A stretch of DNA of 19,350 nucleotides, taken from NCBI GenBank assembly GCA_964542435.1, contig CAZIVE010000047.1, positions 1 to 19,350 of the forward strand. Reading direction: 5' to 3'. Positions 1-8,143 of this stretch are shown here, in pieces. The translations under genes were made by a program, and so were the position numbers. Within the stretch, counting starts at the first letter, position 1, and each line of letters begins with the position of its first letter. The notes beneath the pieces are model-generated. The model was not told the DNA's origin and searched no databases. It worked only from the letters and a program-made list of their open reading frames with translations. Source of the stretch: CAZIVE01 sp964542435. GTDB lineage: Bacteria; Bacteroidota; Bacteroidia; Bacteroidales; Tannerellaceae.

Positions 1-17
1 TAGCCGCCGTCTTTAGA

Positions 18-50
18 AAAGGAATCAGCCGTTCGACTGGTTCCTTTTTT
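18..50 (+). terminator. Intrinsic terminator of an upstream gene
   Basis: An 11-bp stem (18-28 AAAGGAATCAG with 37-47 CTGGTTCCTTT, one T-G wobble) closes an 8-nt loop and runs into a T tract ending at 50. It probably ends a gene lying left of the window. No coding sequence belonging to that gene is recognisable in the first 17 bases. Confidence 0.75.
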
Positions 51-148
51 TGTGTTTGTATTATAATCAACAAATGAATTCAATTTATTGTATGATTAAA
101 ATAATTTAGGATTCTATTCGTTCTTATTGATTAGAGGATTATTGTGTC

Positions 149-1330
149 ATGAAAAGTATATATGATTCGCGTCAAAGGCTTAAATATGCATTTATTTTTG
201 CTGCTGTTTTGATAGCCATCGTTTCTGTTGTCGTTTCTGACAGATTAATAAAGAATCTTGCACAAGAAGAACGACAGAAAATAGAAGTTTGGAGTGAGGC
301 TACGCGCGTCATGACCAGTGAGAACCCGAGCCTTAATATGAATCTGATCCTTAAAATCATTCAAGGTAATACAACTATTCCTGTCATCCTGTGTAATGAT
401 AAAGACAGTGTCGTTTCTTATAACAATCTTGATTTGCCTCAGAATGATCCTGACCAGTTTCTCAAAAAGAAGGTCCATGAATTGAAAGGAAAGAATCCTC
501 CTATTGTAATTGATATGGAAGATGGTACGTATCAGTTTATCTATTATGATGACTCGATCATCTTGAAAAGGTTGCTGATTTTCCCTTATGCACAGCTTTC
601 TGTTGTCTTTGTCTTTATTTTAATTGCCTTTTTGGCTCTTTCCAGTACAAAGAAAGCGGAGCAGAATAAGGTTTGGGTTGGACTTTCTAAGGAGACAGCC
701 CATCAGTTGGGAACTCCAATCTCATCTTTGATTGCTTGGGTTGAATATCTTCGGACTAAAGACATTGATCCTTCTTTGCTCGATGAAATGGGAAAAGATG
801 TCAAACGATTGGAAACAATCGCAGAGCGTTTCTCAAAAATCGGTTCGAATCCTGATCCTGTTCCTGTGAATATCATTGATTCTATCTCGCAAGCATTGAG
901 CTATATGGAAACGAGGATTTCTTCGAAGGTGAAGATCATTCGAAAATTCCCGGATCATCCTGTAATGGTTCAGATGAGCGATTCTCTCTTTGCTTGGGTG
1001 GTTGAGAACTTGACAAAAAATGCAGTGGACGCGATGGAAGGCCAGGGCACGATTATGTTTCTTCTTGAAGAACGAGGAAAGACTGTACGAATAGATGTAA
1101 GCGATACAGGTAAGGGAATTCCAAAATCCAAATTCAAGACGGTGTTCAATCCGGGATATACAACAAAGAAACGAGGTTGGGGCTTAGGTTTGTCACTTGT
1201 CAAAAGAATTATAGAAACGTATCAAGGTGGCAAAATTTATGTCAAAAGTTCGGAGTTGAATAAAGGGACGACCTTTAGGATTGAGCTCCGAGCATACGAA
1301 GACAAAATTGCTTCCAAGAAAAATAAATGA
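149..1330 (+). CDS. Membrane-bound sensor histidine kinase
   Basis: This 393-residue protein is a two-component sensor kinase. An N-terminal membrane helix (about residues 11-30) and a second one (about 145-165) enclose a periplasmic region of roughly 110 residues with no domain I recognise. The cytoplasmic part carries a phospho-acceptor H-box (AHQLGTP, His185), an N-box (ENLTKNAVDAM, Asn287 and Asn291), a G1 box (DTGKGI, 319-324) and a G2 box (GWGLGLS, 343-349), so the kinase should be active. There is no evident HAMP domain; the second helix runs almost directly into the H-box helix. No response regulator is next to it, so the partner is unknown. It lies 41 bp upstream of the DUF177 promoter and is probably a separate transcript. 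Signal and targets cannot be inferred from the sequence. Confidence 0.93.
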   Translation: MKSIYDSRQRLKYAFIFAAVLIAIVSVVVSDRLIKNLAQEERQKIEVWSEATRVMTSENPSLNMNLILKIIQGNTTIPVILCNDKDSVVSYNNLDLPQNDPDQFLKKKVHELKGKNPPIVIDMEDGTYQFIYYDDSIILKRLLIFPYAQLSVVFVFILIAFLALSSTKKAEQNKVWVGLSKETAHQLGTPISSLIAWVEYLRTKDIDPSLLDEMGKDVKRLETIAERFSKIGSNPDPVPVNIIDSISQALSYMETRISSKVKIIRKFPDHPVMVQMSDSLFAWVVENLTKNAVDAMEGQGTIMFLLEERGKTVRIDVSDTGKGIPKSKFKTVFNPGYTTKKRGWGLGLSLVKRIIETYQGGKIYVKSSELNKGTTFRIELRAYEDKIASKKNK

Positions 1331-1337
1331 AAAGGTA

Positions 1338-1369
1338 TTGGATTTCTATATAATAATTTCTTACCTTTG
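1338..1369 (+). promoter_or_regulatory. Bacteroidetes-type promoter for DUF177-rpmF
   Basis: A TTG at 1338-1340 and TACCTTTG at 1362-1369, 21 bp apart, match the Bacteroidetes sigma-ABfr pattern (-33 TTG/TTTG, -7 TAnnTTTG). Transcription should start about six bases after the box, near 1375. This makes a GTG start at 1372 unlikely and supports TTG at 1393. Confidence 0.65.
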
Positions 1370-1392
1370 CGGTGTTTTTACGCAAAAAGGCT

Positions 1393-1992
1393 TTGGGAAA
1401 GTTTAAGCTATACGATATAGATTTGAAAAATCTCACTCCTGGGGTGCATGAATATGATTATCTCTTGGAGAATAAGTTTTTTGTGGACATTGATGGAACG
1501 GAGGTACAGAAGGGAAAGGTAAACGTTCATGTTTCTGTAAAGAAGTCTTCATTAATGTATGAATTGAATTTTAAGATAAACGGGACGGTGTTGGTTCCAT
1601 GCGATAGATGTCTTGACGACATGGAAATTCCGATTGATACGAAGAACCGTTTGTTTGTAAAGTTCGGGAAAGAGTACAGTGAAGAAAGTGACGAGATTGT
1701 TGTTGTCCCTGAAGAAGATGGTGATATCAATGTCGCATGGTTCATGTATGAATTCATCGCTTTAGCCGTTCCAATGAAGCATGTGCATGCTCCGGGAATG
1801 TGCAATAAGGGAATGACGTCAAAGCTCAGAAAACATATGGCAAAAGATCCCGATGAAGAGGGAGATGAAGAAGATCTGGGTGATGATGATATGACAAACG
1901 ATATAGGTTCTTTTGAAGAAGGCAATGACGAATCCTCTGGAGATCCGCGTTGGGATTCTTTGAAAGATTTTAATGAGAATGATAACAATTAA
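1393..1992 (+). CDS. DUF177 (YceD-family) protein, probable TTG start
   Basis: This is a YceD/DUF177 family protein of about 199 residues, a family linked to 23S rRNA or large-subunit maturation and almost always encoded next to rpmF, as here (12-bp gap). The conserved CDRCL motif (codons at about 1600-1614) and a downstream Cys (HAPGMCNKGM) are present. The C-terminal 50 residues are strongly acidic. Start choice: the frame is open from GTG 1372, but that codon sits only 3 bp after the -7 box and probably outside the transcript. From TTG 1393 the protein begins MGKFKLYDIDLKNL, as I recall other Bacteroidetes homologues doing (MGKF..Y.I.LK.L). There is no in-frame ATG before 1555. The molecular function in Bacteroidetes is not established. 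Confidence 0.85.
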   Translation: MGKFKLYDIDLKNLTPGVHEYDYLLENKFFVDIDGTEVQKGKVNVHVSVKKSSLMYELNFKINGTVLVPCDRCLDDMEIPIDTKNRLFVKFGKEYSEESDEIVVVPEEDGDINVAWFMYEFIALAVPMKHVHAPGMCNKGMTSKLRKHMAKDPDEEGDEEDLGDDDMTNDIGSFEEGNDESSGDPRWDSLKDFNENDNN

Positions 1993-2004
1993 ATAAATAA
2001 AGCA

Positions 2005-2190
2005 ATGGCACATCCTAAAAGAAGACAAGGTAACACTAGAACAGCCAAGAGAAGAACTCACGACAAGGCTGTAGCTCCTACAATGGCAATTTGCCCCAAC
2101 TGTGGAGCTTGGCATGTTTATCACACTGTATGTGGTGAATGTGGCTATTACAGAGGCAAGCTCGCAATTGAAAAAGAAGCTGCCGTGTGA
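2005..2190 (+). CDS. rpmF: 50S ribosomal protein L32
   Basis: This 61-residue basic protein is L32 of the large ribosomal subunit. It starts with the typical MAHPKRRQGNTRTAKRR segment and has a complete zinc ribbon (Cys30, Cys33, Cys43, Cys46), so it is the zinc-binding (C+) form. It follows DUF177 at 12 bp and shares its promoter. A hairpin with a T-rich tail lies 35 bp downstream, which should end or weaken the transcript before fabH. Confidence 0.97.
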   Translation: MAHPKRRQGNTRTAKRRTHDKAVAPTMAICPNCGAWHVYHTVCGECGYYRGKLAIEKEAAV

Positions 2191-2225
2191 GGTTCTTGGG
2201 GCAGTAATGTTTTAAGAAACCAATG

Positions 2226-2258
2226 ATAGCCCTAAAAAAACTTTAGGGCTATTTTAAT
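2226..2258 (+). terminator. Terminator or attenuator between rpmF and fabH
   Basis: An 11-bp perfect stem (2226-2236 ATAGCCCTAAA with 2242-2252 TTTAGGGCTAT) has a 5-nt AAAAC loop and a TTTTAATTTTT tail. It ends 17 bp before the fabH start codon. No TAnnTTTG box is seen between rpmF and fabH, so fabH may depend on read-through. Confidence 0.8.
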
Positions 2259-2275
2259 TTTTCAACGATAATAAT

Positions 2276-3283
2276 ATGAGCAAGATTAATGCGGTTATCA
2301 CGGGTATCGGAGGCTACGTGCCAGAAGATGTCCTCACAAACGAAGATATTTCGAAGATGGTTGACACTACCGACGAGTGGATTATGACTCGTGTCGGTAT
2401 CAAAGAGCGTAGGATTTTGAGAGGAGAAGGTAAAGGTACTTCTTTCATGGCCATACGTGCGGTCAACGAGCTGTTGGCAAAGACGGGGGTTGATCCTATG
2501 GATATCGAAGTAGTCATATTTACTACTTCAACTCCTGATTATCATTTTCCACCGTCCGCATCCATCGTCGCTTATCAGACCGGATGCAGGAATGCTTTCT
2601 GTTTTGATATGCAAGGAGCATGTGCCGGTTTCCTTTATGGATTGGAAACCGCGGCCAATTTCATTCGTGCCGGTAGATATAAGAAAGTGATCCTGATTGC
2701 TGGAGATAAGATGACGGCCATCACTGACTACACCGACCGTACGACTTGTCCACTTTTCGGAGATGCTTGTGGAGCTGTATTGCTCGAGCCAACCGAAGAG
2801 GAGATCGGCGTAATGGATTCTCTGCTGCGTGTAGATGGTTCCGGAATGGAGCATTTGATCATGCCGGCAGGCGGATCGGCTTATCCTCCAACATATGAAA
2901 CGATAGACAAACATCTGCATTGCGTTCATCAGGACGGAAAGTATGTGTTTAAATATGCTGTCTCCTATATGGCCGACGCAGCAGCTGAAATAGCTGAGCG
3001 TAACGGATTGACGGAAGACACGATTGATTGGATCGTTCCTCATCAGGCCAATCTTCGTATCATTGACGCTACGGCTCGACGTTTGGGCGTCAAGGATATG
3101 AATAAGGTGATGATCAATATCCAGAAATATGGTAACACTAGCTCCGGAACAATTCCTATCTGCCTTTGGGAATGGGAAAACAAGCTGAAGAAGGGCGATA
3201 ATCTGATTCTGGCAGCCTTTGGCGCAGGATTTACGTGGGGTTCTATCTATTTAAAGTGGGGATATGACGGAAAAAAAGCATAA
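2276..3283 (+). CDS. fabH: Beta-ketoacyl-ACP synthase III (FabH)
   Basis: FabH condenses acetyl-CoA (or a branched acyl-CoA) with malonyl-ACP to start type II fatty-acid synthesis in the cytoplasm. At 335 residues the length is normal. The full Cys-His-Asn triad is visible: Cys116 in GACAGF, His256 in PHQAN and Asn287 in YGNTSSG. Primer preference cannot be read from sequence; branched-chain starters would fit the iso/anteiso lipids typical of Bacteroidetes. The gene overlaps era by 20 bp, so the two are translated from one mRNA. Unlike the common rpmF-plsX-fabH order of other phyla, plsX is missing here. Confidence 0.96.
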   Translation: MSKINAVITGIGGYVPEDVLTNEDISKMVDTTDEWIMTRVGIKERRILRGEGKGTSFMAIRAVNELLAKTGVDPMDIEVVIFTTSTPDYHFPPSASIVAYQTGCRNAFCFDMQGACAGFLYGLETAANFIRAGRYKKVILIAGDKMTAITDYTDRTTCPLFGDACGAVLLEPTEEEIGVMDSLLRVDGSGMEHLIMPAGGSAYPPTYETIDKHLHCVHQDGKYVFKYAVSYMADAAAEIAERNGLTEDTIDWIVPHQANLRIIDATARRLGVKDMNKVMINIQKYGNTSSGTIPICLWEWENKLKKGDNLILAAFGAGFTWGSIYLKWGYDGKKA

Positions 3284-4157
3284 ATCGGGTTTTGTCAACA
3301 TCGTCGGGAATCCGAATGTTGGAAAGTCCACGCTGATGAATCGACTGGTGGGTGAGAAGATCTCCATCATCACTTCGAAGGCGCAGACTACGCGGCATCG
3401 TATTCTCGGCATTGTCAACACCGAGGATATGCAGATCGTCTATTCGGACACGCCAGGTGTGCTTCAGCCCAACTACAAGCTGCAGGAGTCTATGTTGAAT
3501 TTCTCGGAGTCTGCCTTGAGTGACGCCGACATTCTGCTTTACGTGACAGATGTAGTGGAAACGGTTGACAAGCATCAGGATTTTCTTCAAAAGGTGGAAA
3601 AGGAGACTTGTCCGGTACTCATTCTTATTAACAAGATTGATCTTTCCAATCAGAAGGCTCTCGAAACGATTGTCGCTGACTGGGCGAAGGTGATGCCGAA
3701 TGCGGAAGTCATTCCCATTTCGGCACTCTCCAATTTCAATATCGATTATTTGAAGGAGCGCATCGCGGCTTTGCTGCCCGATTCGCCACCTTACTTTGAG
3801 AAAGATGCGCTGACTGACAAGCCGGCACGTTTCTTCGTCACGGAGATCATCCGTCAGAAGATATTACTTTATTATCAGAAAGAGATTCCCTATTCTGTCG
3901 AAGTGGGCATTGAGACATTCAAGGAGGAAAATGACCTGATCAGCATCAAAGCCATTATCTATGTAGAACGCGACTCGCAGAAGGGAATTATCATAGGACA
4001 TCAGGGACAAGCCCTGAAGAAGGTGGGCATTATGGCTCGCAGAGACATTGAACGCTTCTTTGAAAAGAAGGTGTTCCTCGAGATGTACGTCAAGGTCGAG
4101 AAGGACTGGCGTAACAATGACAAACTGCTGAAGGATTTCGGATATCAGCAGGATTGA
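3264..4157 (+). CDS. era: GTPase Era, 16S rRNA-binding assembly factor
   Basis: Era is a GTPase that binds the 3' end of 16S rRNA during 30S maturation. Of 297 residues, the N-terminal G domain has G1 (GNPNVGKS, 15-22), G3 (DTPG, 62-65), G4 (NKID, 123-126) and G5 (SAL, 153-155). A C-terminal KH RNA-binding domain carries its GHQG loop at 245-248. All motifs are intact. The start ATG lies inside the last codons of fabH (20-bp overlap), which suggests translational coupling. der follows after 36 bp. Confidence 0.97.
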   Translation: MTEKKHKSGFVNIVGNPNVGKSTLMNRLVGEKISIITSKAQTTRHRILGIVNTEDMQIVYSDTPGVLQPNYKLQESMLNFSESALSDADILLYVTDVVETVDKHQDFLQKVEKETCPVLILINKIDLSNQKALETIVADWAKVMPNAEVIPISALSNFNIDYLKERIAALLPDSPPYFEKDALTDKPARFFVTEIIRQKILLYYQKEIPYSVEVGIETFKEENDLISIKAIIYVERDSQKGIIIGHQGQALKKVGIMARRDIERFFEKKVFLEMYVKVEKDWRNNDKLLKDFGYQQD

Positions 4158-4193
4158 TTTTATTATTCACTCATATCATACTGAAACAATTCA

Positions 4194-5507
4194 ATGGGAA
4201 ATATAGTAGCAATCGTTGGAAGGCCCAACGTAGGTAAATCAACTCTGTTCAACCGATTCGTCGGCTCGCGCCAGGCAATCGTGAATGAAGAGGCGGGAAC
4301 CACACGCGACCGTCAGTACGGTAAAGTGGAATGGTCGGGAAAGGAATTTTCGTTGATCGATACCGGCGGATGGGTTTTGAATTCAGACGATATCTTCGAA
4401 GAAGAGATCAACAAACAGGTACGCATCGCCATTGAGGAGGCCGATGTCATTCTCTTTGTCGTGGATGTGCAGAATGGCATTACCGATTTGGATCAGGACG
4501 TTGCCAATATCCTTAGAAGAGACAAGAAGCCGGTGCTGGTCGTTGCAAATAAGGCTGATAATTTCAGCCTCAATACCATGGCCGCCGAATTCTATTCTTT
4601 CGGATTGGGTGATCCCTATTGCATTTCGGCCATGACCGGAAGCGGCACGGGCGATCTGCTGGATGAGATTCTGAATGTTCTTCCTAAAGAGAGTCCGGAA
4701 GAGACTGACGATTCGCTTCCTCGTATTGCCGTCATCGGAAGACCGAACTCTGGCAAATCCTCTCTGATCAATGCATTCATCGGCGAGGAACGCAATATTG
4801 TCACCGACATTGCCGGTACGACACGCGATTCCATTTATACCAAATACAATAAGTTCGGAATGAACTTCTACCTGGTCGATACGGCCGGCATCCGCAAGAA
4901 GGGCAAAGTGAACGAAGATCTGGAATATTATTCGGTGATCCGTTCCATTCGTGCCATTGAGAATTCCGATGTCTGCGTATTGATGCTCGATGCGACACGT
5001 GGCATTGAAAGCCAGGATTTGAATATCGTCTCCATTGTCCAGAAGAATAAGAAGGCAATCGTCGTCTGTGTGAACAAGTGGGATTTGATTGAGGATAAAG
5101 ATCAGAAGGTGATCAATTCCTACACGAATGCCATTCGCGAAAGATTGGCGCCGTTTACCGATTTTCCCATCCTCTTCATTTCGGCTTTGACGAAACAGCG
5201 CATCATGAAGGTACTCGAAACAGCGCAGTCGGTTTATGAAAACCGCCGTCGCCACATTCCGACATCCAAGCTCAACGAAGTGATGCTTCCGATTATCGAG
5301 AATTATCCGCCGCCAGCATGGAAAGGAAAGTATGTAAAGATCAAGTATATCATGCAACTTCCTGTAGCAAGTGTTCCGTCGTTCGTCTTCTTCTGCAATC
5401 TGCCGCAGTGGATCAAAGAACCTTACCGGCGTTTCCTCGAGAATAAAGTCAGAGAAAACTGGTCGTTGACCGGCACGCCGATCAATATCTTGATCAGAGA
5501 AAAGTAA
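4194..5507 (+). CDS. der: Ribosome biogenesis GTPase Der (EngA)
   Basis: Der has two tandem G domains and acts in late 50S subunit assembly. In this 437-residue protein the first domain shows GRPNVGKS (9-16), DTGG (56-59) and NKAD (119-122). The second shows GRPNSGKS (182-189), DTAG (229-232) and NKWD (294-297), followed by the C-terminal KH-like domain (about 350-437). It is the last gene of the fabH-era-der run and is followed within 20 bp by a hairpin terminator. A 375-codon antisense frame over it is a composition shadow. Confidence 0.97.
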   Translation: MGNIVAIVGRPNVGKSTLFNRFVGSRQAIVNEEAGTTRDRQYGKVEWSGKEFSLIDTGGWVLNSDDIFEEEINKQVRIAIEEADVILFVVDVQNGITDLDQDVANILRRDKKPVLVVANKADNFSLNTMAAEFYSFGLGDPYCISAMTGSGTGDLLDEILNVLPKESPEETDDSLPRIAVIGRPNSGKSSLINAFIGEERNIVTDIAGTTRDSIYTKYNKFGMNFYLVDTAGIRKKGKVNEDLEYYSVIRSIRAIENSDVCVLMLDATRGIESQDLNIVSIVQKNKKAIVVCVNKWDLIEDKDQKVINSYTNAIRERLAPFTDFPILFISALTKQRIMKVLETAQSVYENRRRHIPTSKLNEVMLPIIENYPPPAWKGKYVKIKYIMQLPVASVPSFVFFCNLPQWIKEPYRRFLENKVRENWSLTGTPINILIREK

Positions 5508-5526
5508 CAATCACGTATCATAAAGG

Positions 5527-5557
5527 AATCCGGGTAAAGTCCTTACTCGGATTTTTT
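5527..5557 (+). terminator. Terminator after der
   Basis: A 9-bp stem (5527-5535 AATCCGGGT with 5545-5553 ACTCGGATT, one G-T wobble) encloses a 9-nt loop and leads into TTTTTT ending at 5557. It closes the fabH-era-der transcript. Confidence 0.8.
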
Positions 5558-5585
5558 GGTTCTTTACCTTTTGGAATCGATTATT

Positions 5586-5776
5586 GTTGTTATTTACTCA
5601 GTATTTAACAACAAAATGTTTAGACTTGTGTTATATACTCGATTTTTAACAACAAAATATGTAGATACGTGTTATTTACTGAGTTTCTAACAATAGAACG
5701 AATAGATACTTGTTAATTACTCGGTTTTTAACAATATTACGGATGTCCTGTTGTTATTTACTGCATTTATAACAAC
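5586..5776. repeat. Five-copy 41-bp tandem repeat with palindromic core
   Basis: Copies begin (at TGTTA) at 5588, 5629, 5670, 5711 and 5752, exactly 41 bp apart with no indels. Each has a conserved block of about 24 bp, TGTTAnnTACT(C/G) followed after about 6 bases by TAACAA, then about 16 bp of divergent sequence. The left (GTTGTTA, 5586-5592) and right (TAACAAC, 5606-5612) arms are inverted repeats around a 13-bp centre. The period is not a multiple of three, so this is not a protein repeat. The array lies between two terminators of convergent genes and so outside normal promoter positions. I do not recognise the family; possible roles are binding sites for a DNA-binding protein or a minisatellite. 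Confidence 0.85.
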
Positions 5777-5844
5777 AAAACCCATCATTGCATATCTTTA
5801 TCCTGCATCGATAGGACTCATACAAAGACGTTGATAGAAAAAGA

Positions 5845-5888
5845 GGACGGCAAACAGAGTTTTCGACTCCATTTGCCGCCTGTTTTTT
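5845..5888. terminator. Bidirectional terminator for the GH3 gene
   Basis: The inverted repeat CGGCAAA (5848-5854) and TTTGCCG (5872-5878), with an inner GAGT/ACTC pairing (5857-5860 with 5866-5869) and a 5-nt loop, forms a long interrupted stem. On the minus strand it is followed by CTCTTTTTC, ending the GH3 transcript. On the plus strand TTTTTT lies at 5883-5888, so it could also stop transcription coming through the 41-bp array. Confidence 0.75.
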
Positions 5889-5914
5889 ATGAAATAGGAT
5901 GGAAACTTACGGAT

Positions 5915-8110
5915 TTATTTCTTGATTTTCAGTTCTATGCTTTTCAGCGCGCTGTCGGCTGATGAACCGCCGTAAAGAATCTGATATTTTCCGGGGCGAA
6001 TTTCAAAATCCTGATGTTTGTCATTGAACGAGCGGAAGGCTGCAGCGCTGAGCGTGAAGGTGACATCAGCCGATTCTCCGGCATTGATGTGGATACGTTT
6101 GAATGCCTTCAGCGCTTTGATGGGAGCAGACGGATCGTTTGGATTCTTGATGTAAATCTGAGCCACTTCGTCTCCGTTACGTTTTCCGGTGTTGCTGAGT
6201 TTGAAGCTGAGCGTCACGTTATCGGTTTTGGAGATCGTAGGAGCGGAAAGCTGTGCATCGCCATATTCGAAGGTCGTATAGCTCAAGCCATAGCCGAAAG
6301 GATAGAGCGGCTTTTCCGTCATGTAACGATAGGTGCGGCCCTTCATGTTGTAGTTGCTGAAGTCCGGCAGCTGGTTGACGGATTTATAGAATGTGATGGG
6401 CAGACGACCTGCGGGATTGTAATCGCCGAAGAGCACATCGGCAACGGCCGTGCCGGCTTCTTGACCGCCGTACCAAGCATTGACGATGGCGTCGAGATTG
6501 TCATTCTCCCAGTTGAGAGCAATGGCACTTCCCGTGCAGAGAATCATGATTACCGGTTTGCCAGTCGCTTTGAGCGCTTTCAACATCTTCTCTTGAACGG
6601 CAGGAAGATCAATGCTGGTGCGGTCGCCTCCGCTGAAACCGTCGATCTTGACAGGCATCTCTTCACCTTCCAGTCTGGGCGAAATACCGCCGACGAAGAT
6701 GATCACGTCCGCATCTTTTACATGATTAACGGTGGCTTCGGTGTTCACTTCAATCTTGTCGGAAGAGGTGAGTCCACAACCTTTTTCGTAGATGATCTCG
6801 GCATTGGGCATCTTGTCGATCAGTCCTGAAAGAATCGTTTCAGTGTGATTGGGCGTTCCGTTATAGTTGGCCCAAAGCATTTCGGCATCGTTGGCATTCG
6901 GACCGACCACAGCAATACGTTTCAGATCCTTCGACAGCGGAAGAATGTTGTTGTTCTTGAGAAGAACAATACTCTTACGAGCCATCTCGAGCGATTTGGC
7001 AACGTGTGTTTTCGATTCGACTTCGGTCAGAGAAAGTTTGGAGAAGGGAACCTGATCGTCCGGATCAAACATTCCCAACTGGAAACGTGCAGTGAACAGG
7101 CGGCGCAGAGAAACATCGAGATCGCTCTCTTTGATCTTTCCGTCCTTCAATGCCTGATCCAAGGACTTGTAACTATTGCCACATTCAACATCTGTACCGT
7201 TCAGAACGGCGTCGGTCGAAGCACTTTCAGCGTCGGGATGTGTGTCGTGACGCGGCGTGCGTTTGTCAATTTCGTAGAAGTCGTTGATGGCTCCACAGTC
7301 AGAAACCACGATGCTTTTATAACCCCAATCGTTGCGGAGGATGTTGACGAGCAACTTGTCACTTCCGCAGCAAGGTTTGCCTTCGAAGCGGTTGTATGCA
7401 CACATGACCTGTTGCACGTTGCCTTCCTTCACTAATGTTTCGAAAGCGGGAAGATAGGTTTCCCATAAATCGCGCGGCGATACTTCCGCATCGAAGCTGT
7501 GGCGCGTGGATTCGGGTCCGCTGTGCACGGCATAATGTTTGGCGCAGGCGATAGATTTGAAATACTTCGAATCGTTTCCCTGCAAACCTCTGACGACAGC
7601 CAATCCCATTTGTGAAGTCAGATAGGGATCTTCGCCGTATGTTTCCTGGCCACGTCCCCAACGCGGATCACGGAAGATATTGATGTTCGGCGTCCAAAAA
7701 CTCAGACCGTGATAGATCTGATGATCTTTCTTGGCCTGGAAATCGTTGTATTTGGCACGGGCTTCTGTGCTGACAATGTCGAAAGCCTGCTGAACTGCCT
7801 GGTCGTCGAACGTGGCAGCCATGGCTATTGCTTGAGGAAAAACGGTGGCACTTCCTGCGCGAGCCACGCCGTGCAAGGCTTCACTCCACCAGTTATAAGC
7901 AGGAACACCAAGGCGTTCAATGGCTGCTGCGGAGTTCATCATCTGTGAAACTTTCTCCTCAGGAGTCATGCGTGAGATCAGATCGTTCACGCGCTGTTCG
8001 ATGGGCAGTTGCGGATTCAGGTAAGGATAACTCTGTTGCTGAGCTCCCGCAGAAGTTGCGAGCGTAGTCAGCAATACGATGGCCGCAAGATGTTTCAGTT
8101 TTTTGTTCAT
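5915..8110 (-). CDS. Secreted GH3 glycoside hydrolase, beta-xylosidase/beta-glucosidase type
   Basis: This 731-residue family GH3 enzyme is exported: an N-terminal signal peptide (residues 1-23, cleavage after SAGA, no lipobox) suggests a periplasmic location. The TIM-barrel domain (about 35-345) has DPRWGRGQETYGEDP (148-162), the substrate-binding AKH (190-192) and the nucleophile in VVSDCGA (Asp271). The alpha/beta sandwich domain (about 375-610) contains an EGEEM segment (481-485) that probably supplies the acid/base Glu, and a fibronectin III-like domain ends the chain (about 620-725). The NWWSEALHGVAR and FPQAI motifs resemble Xyl3A-type beta-xylosidases of rumen Prevotella, but substrate (xylo- or gluco-oligosaccharides) is inferred. 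It starts 33 bp after trmD and may be co-transcribed with it. No SusC/SusD pair is nearby. Confidence 0.92.
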   Translation of the reverse strand: MNKKLKHLAAIVLLTTLATSAGAQQQSYPYLNPQLPIEQRVNDLISRMTPEEKVSQMMNSAAAIERLGVPAYNWWSEALHGVARAGSATVFPQAIAMAATFDDQAVQQAFDIVSTEARAKYNDFQAKKDHQIYHGLSFWTPNINIFRDPRWGRGQETYGEDPYLTSQMGLAVVRGLQGNDSKYFKSIACAKHYAVHSGPESTRHSFDAEVSPRDLWETYLPAFETLVKEGNVQQVMCAYNRFEGKPCCGSDKLLVNILRNDWGYKSIVVSDCGAINDFYEIDKRTPRHDTHPDAESASTDAVLNGTDVECGNSYKSLDQALKDGKIKESDLDVSLRRLFTARFQLGMFDPDDQVPFSKLSLTEVESKTHVAKSLEMARKSIVLLKNNNILPLSKDLKRIAVVGPNANDAEMLWANYNGTPNHTETILSGLIDKMPNAEIIYEKGCGLTSSDKIEVNTEATVNHVKDADVIIFVGGISPRLEGEEMPVKIDGFSGGDRTSIDLPAVQEKMLKALKATGKPVIMILCTGSAIALNWENDNLDAIVNAWYGGQEAGTAVADVLFGDYNPAGRLPITFYKSVNQLPDFSNYNMKGRTYRYMTEKPLYPFGYGLSYTTFEYGDAQLSAPTISKTDNVTLSFKLSNTGKRNGDEVAQIYIKNPNDPSAPIKALKAFKRIHINAGESADVTFTLSAAAFRSFNDKHQDFEIRPGKYQILYGGSSADSALKSIELKIKK

Positions 8111-8143
8111 AATAAAAAAGAGGTATTAAGTTTATGATTGGTT

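Noticed and set aside
102..109. TAATTTAG as the -7 box of the histidine kinase gene
   Set aside because: The final TTTG is broken (TTAG) and no -33 element is at the right distance.
4383..5510. 375-codon frame antisense to der
   Set aside because: It lies wholly over der, whose two GTPase domains are complete; the antisense translation shows no domain and is a codon-composition shadow.
5565..5573. TACCTTTTG as a promoter reading into the 41-bp array
   Set aside because: It has one extra T compared with TAnnTTTG, no -33 element upstream, and overlaps the tail of the der terminator; too weak to list.
5586..5776. CRISPR array
   Set aside because: The repeated blocks differ between copies, the intervening segments are only about 16 bp and are themselves partly similar, and no cas genes are nearby.
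6014..6829. 271-codon plus-strand frame over the GH3 gene
   Set aside because: It is antisense to a full-length GH3 enzyme and has no recognisable motif or promoter.
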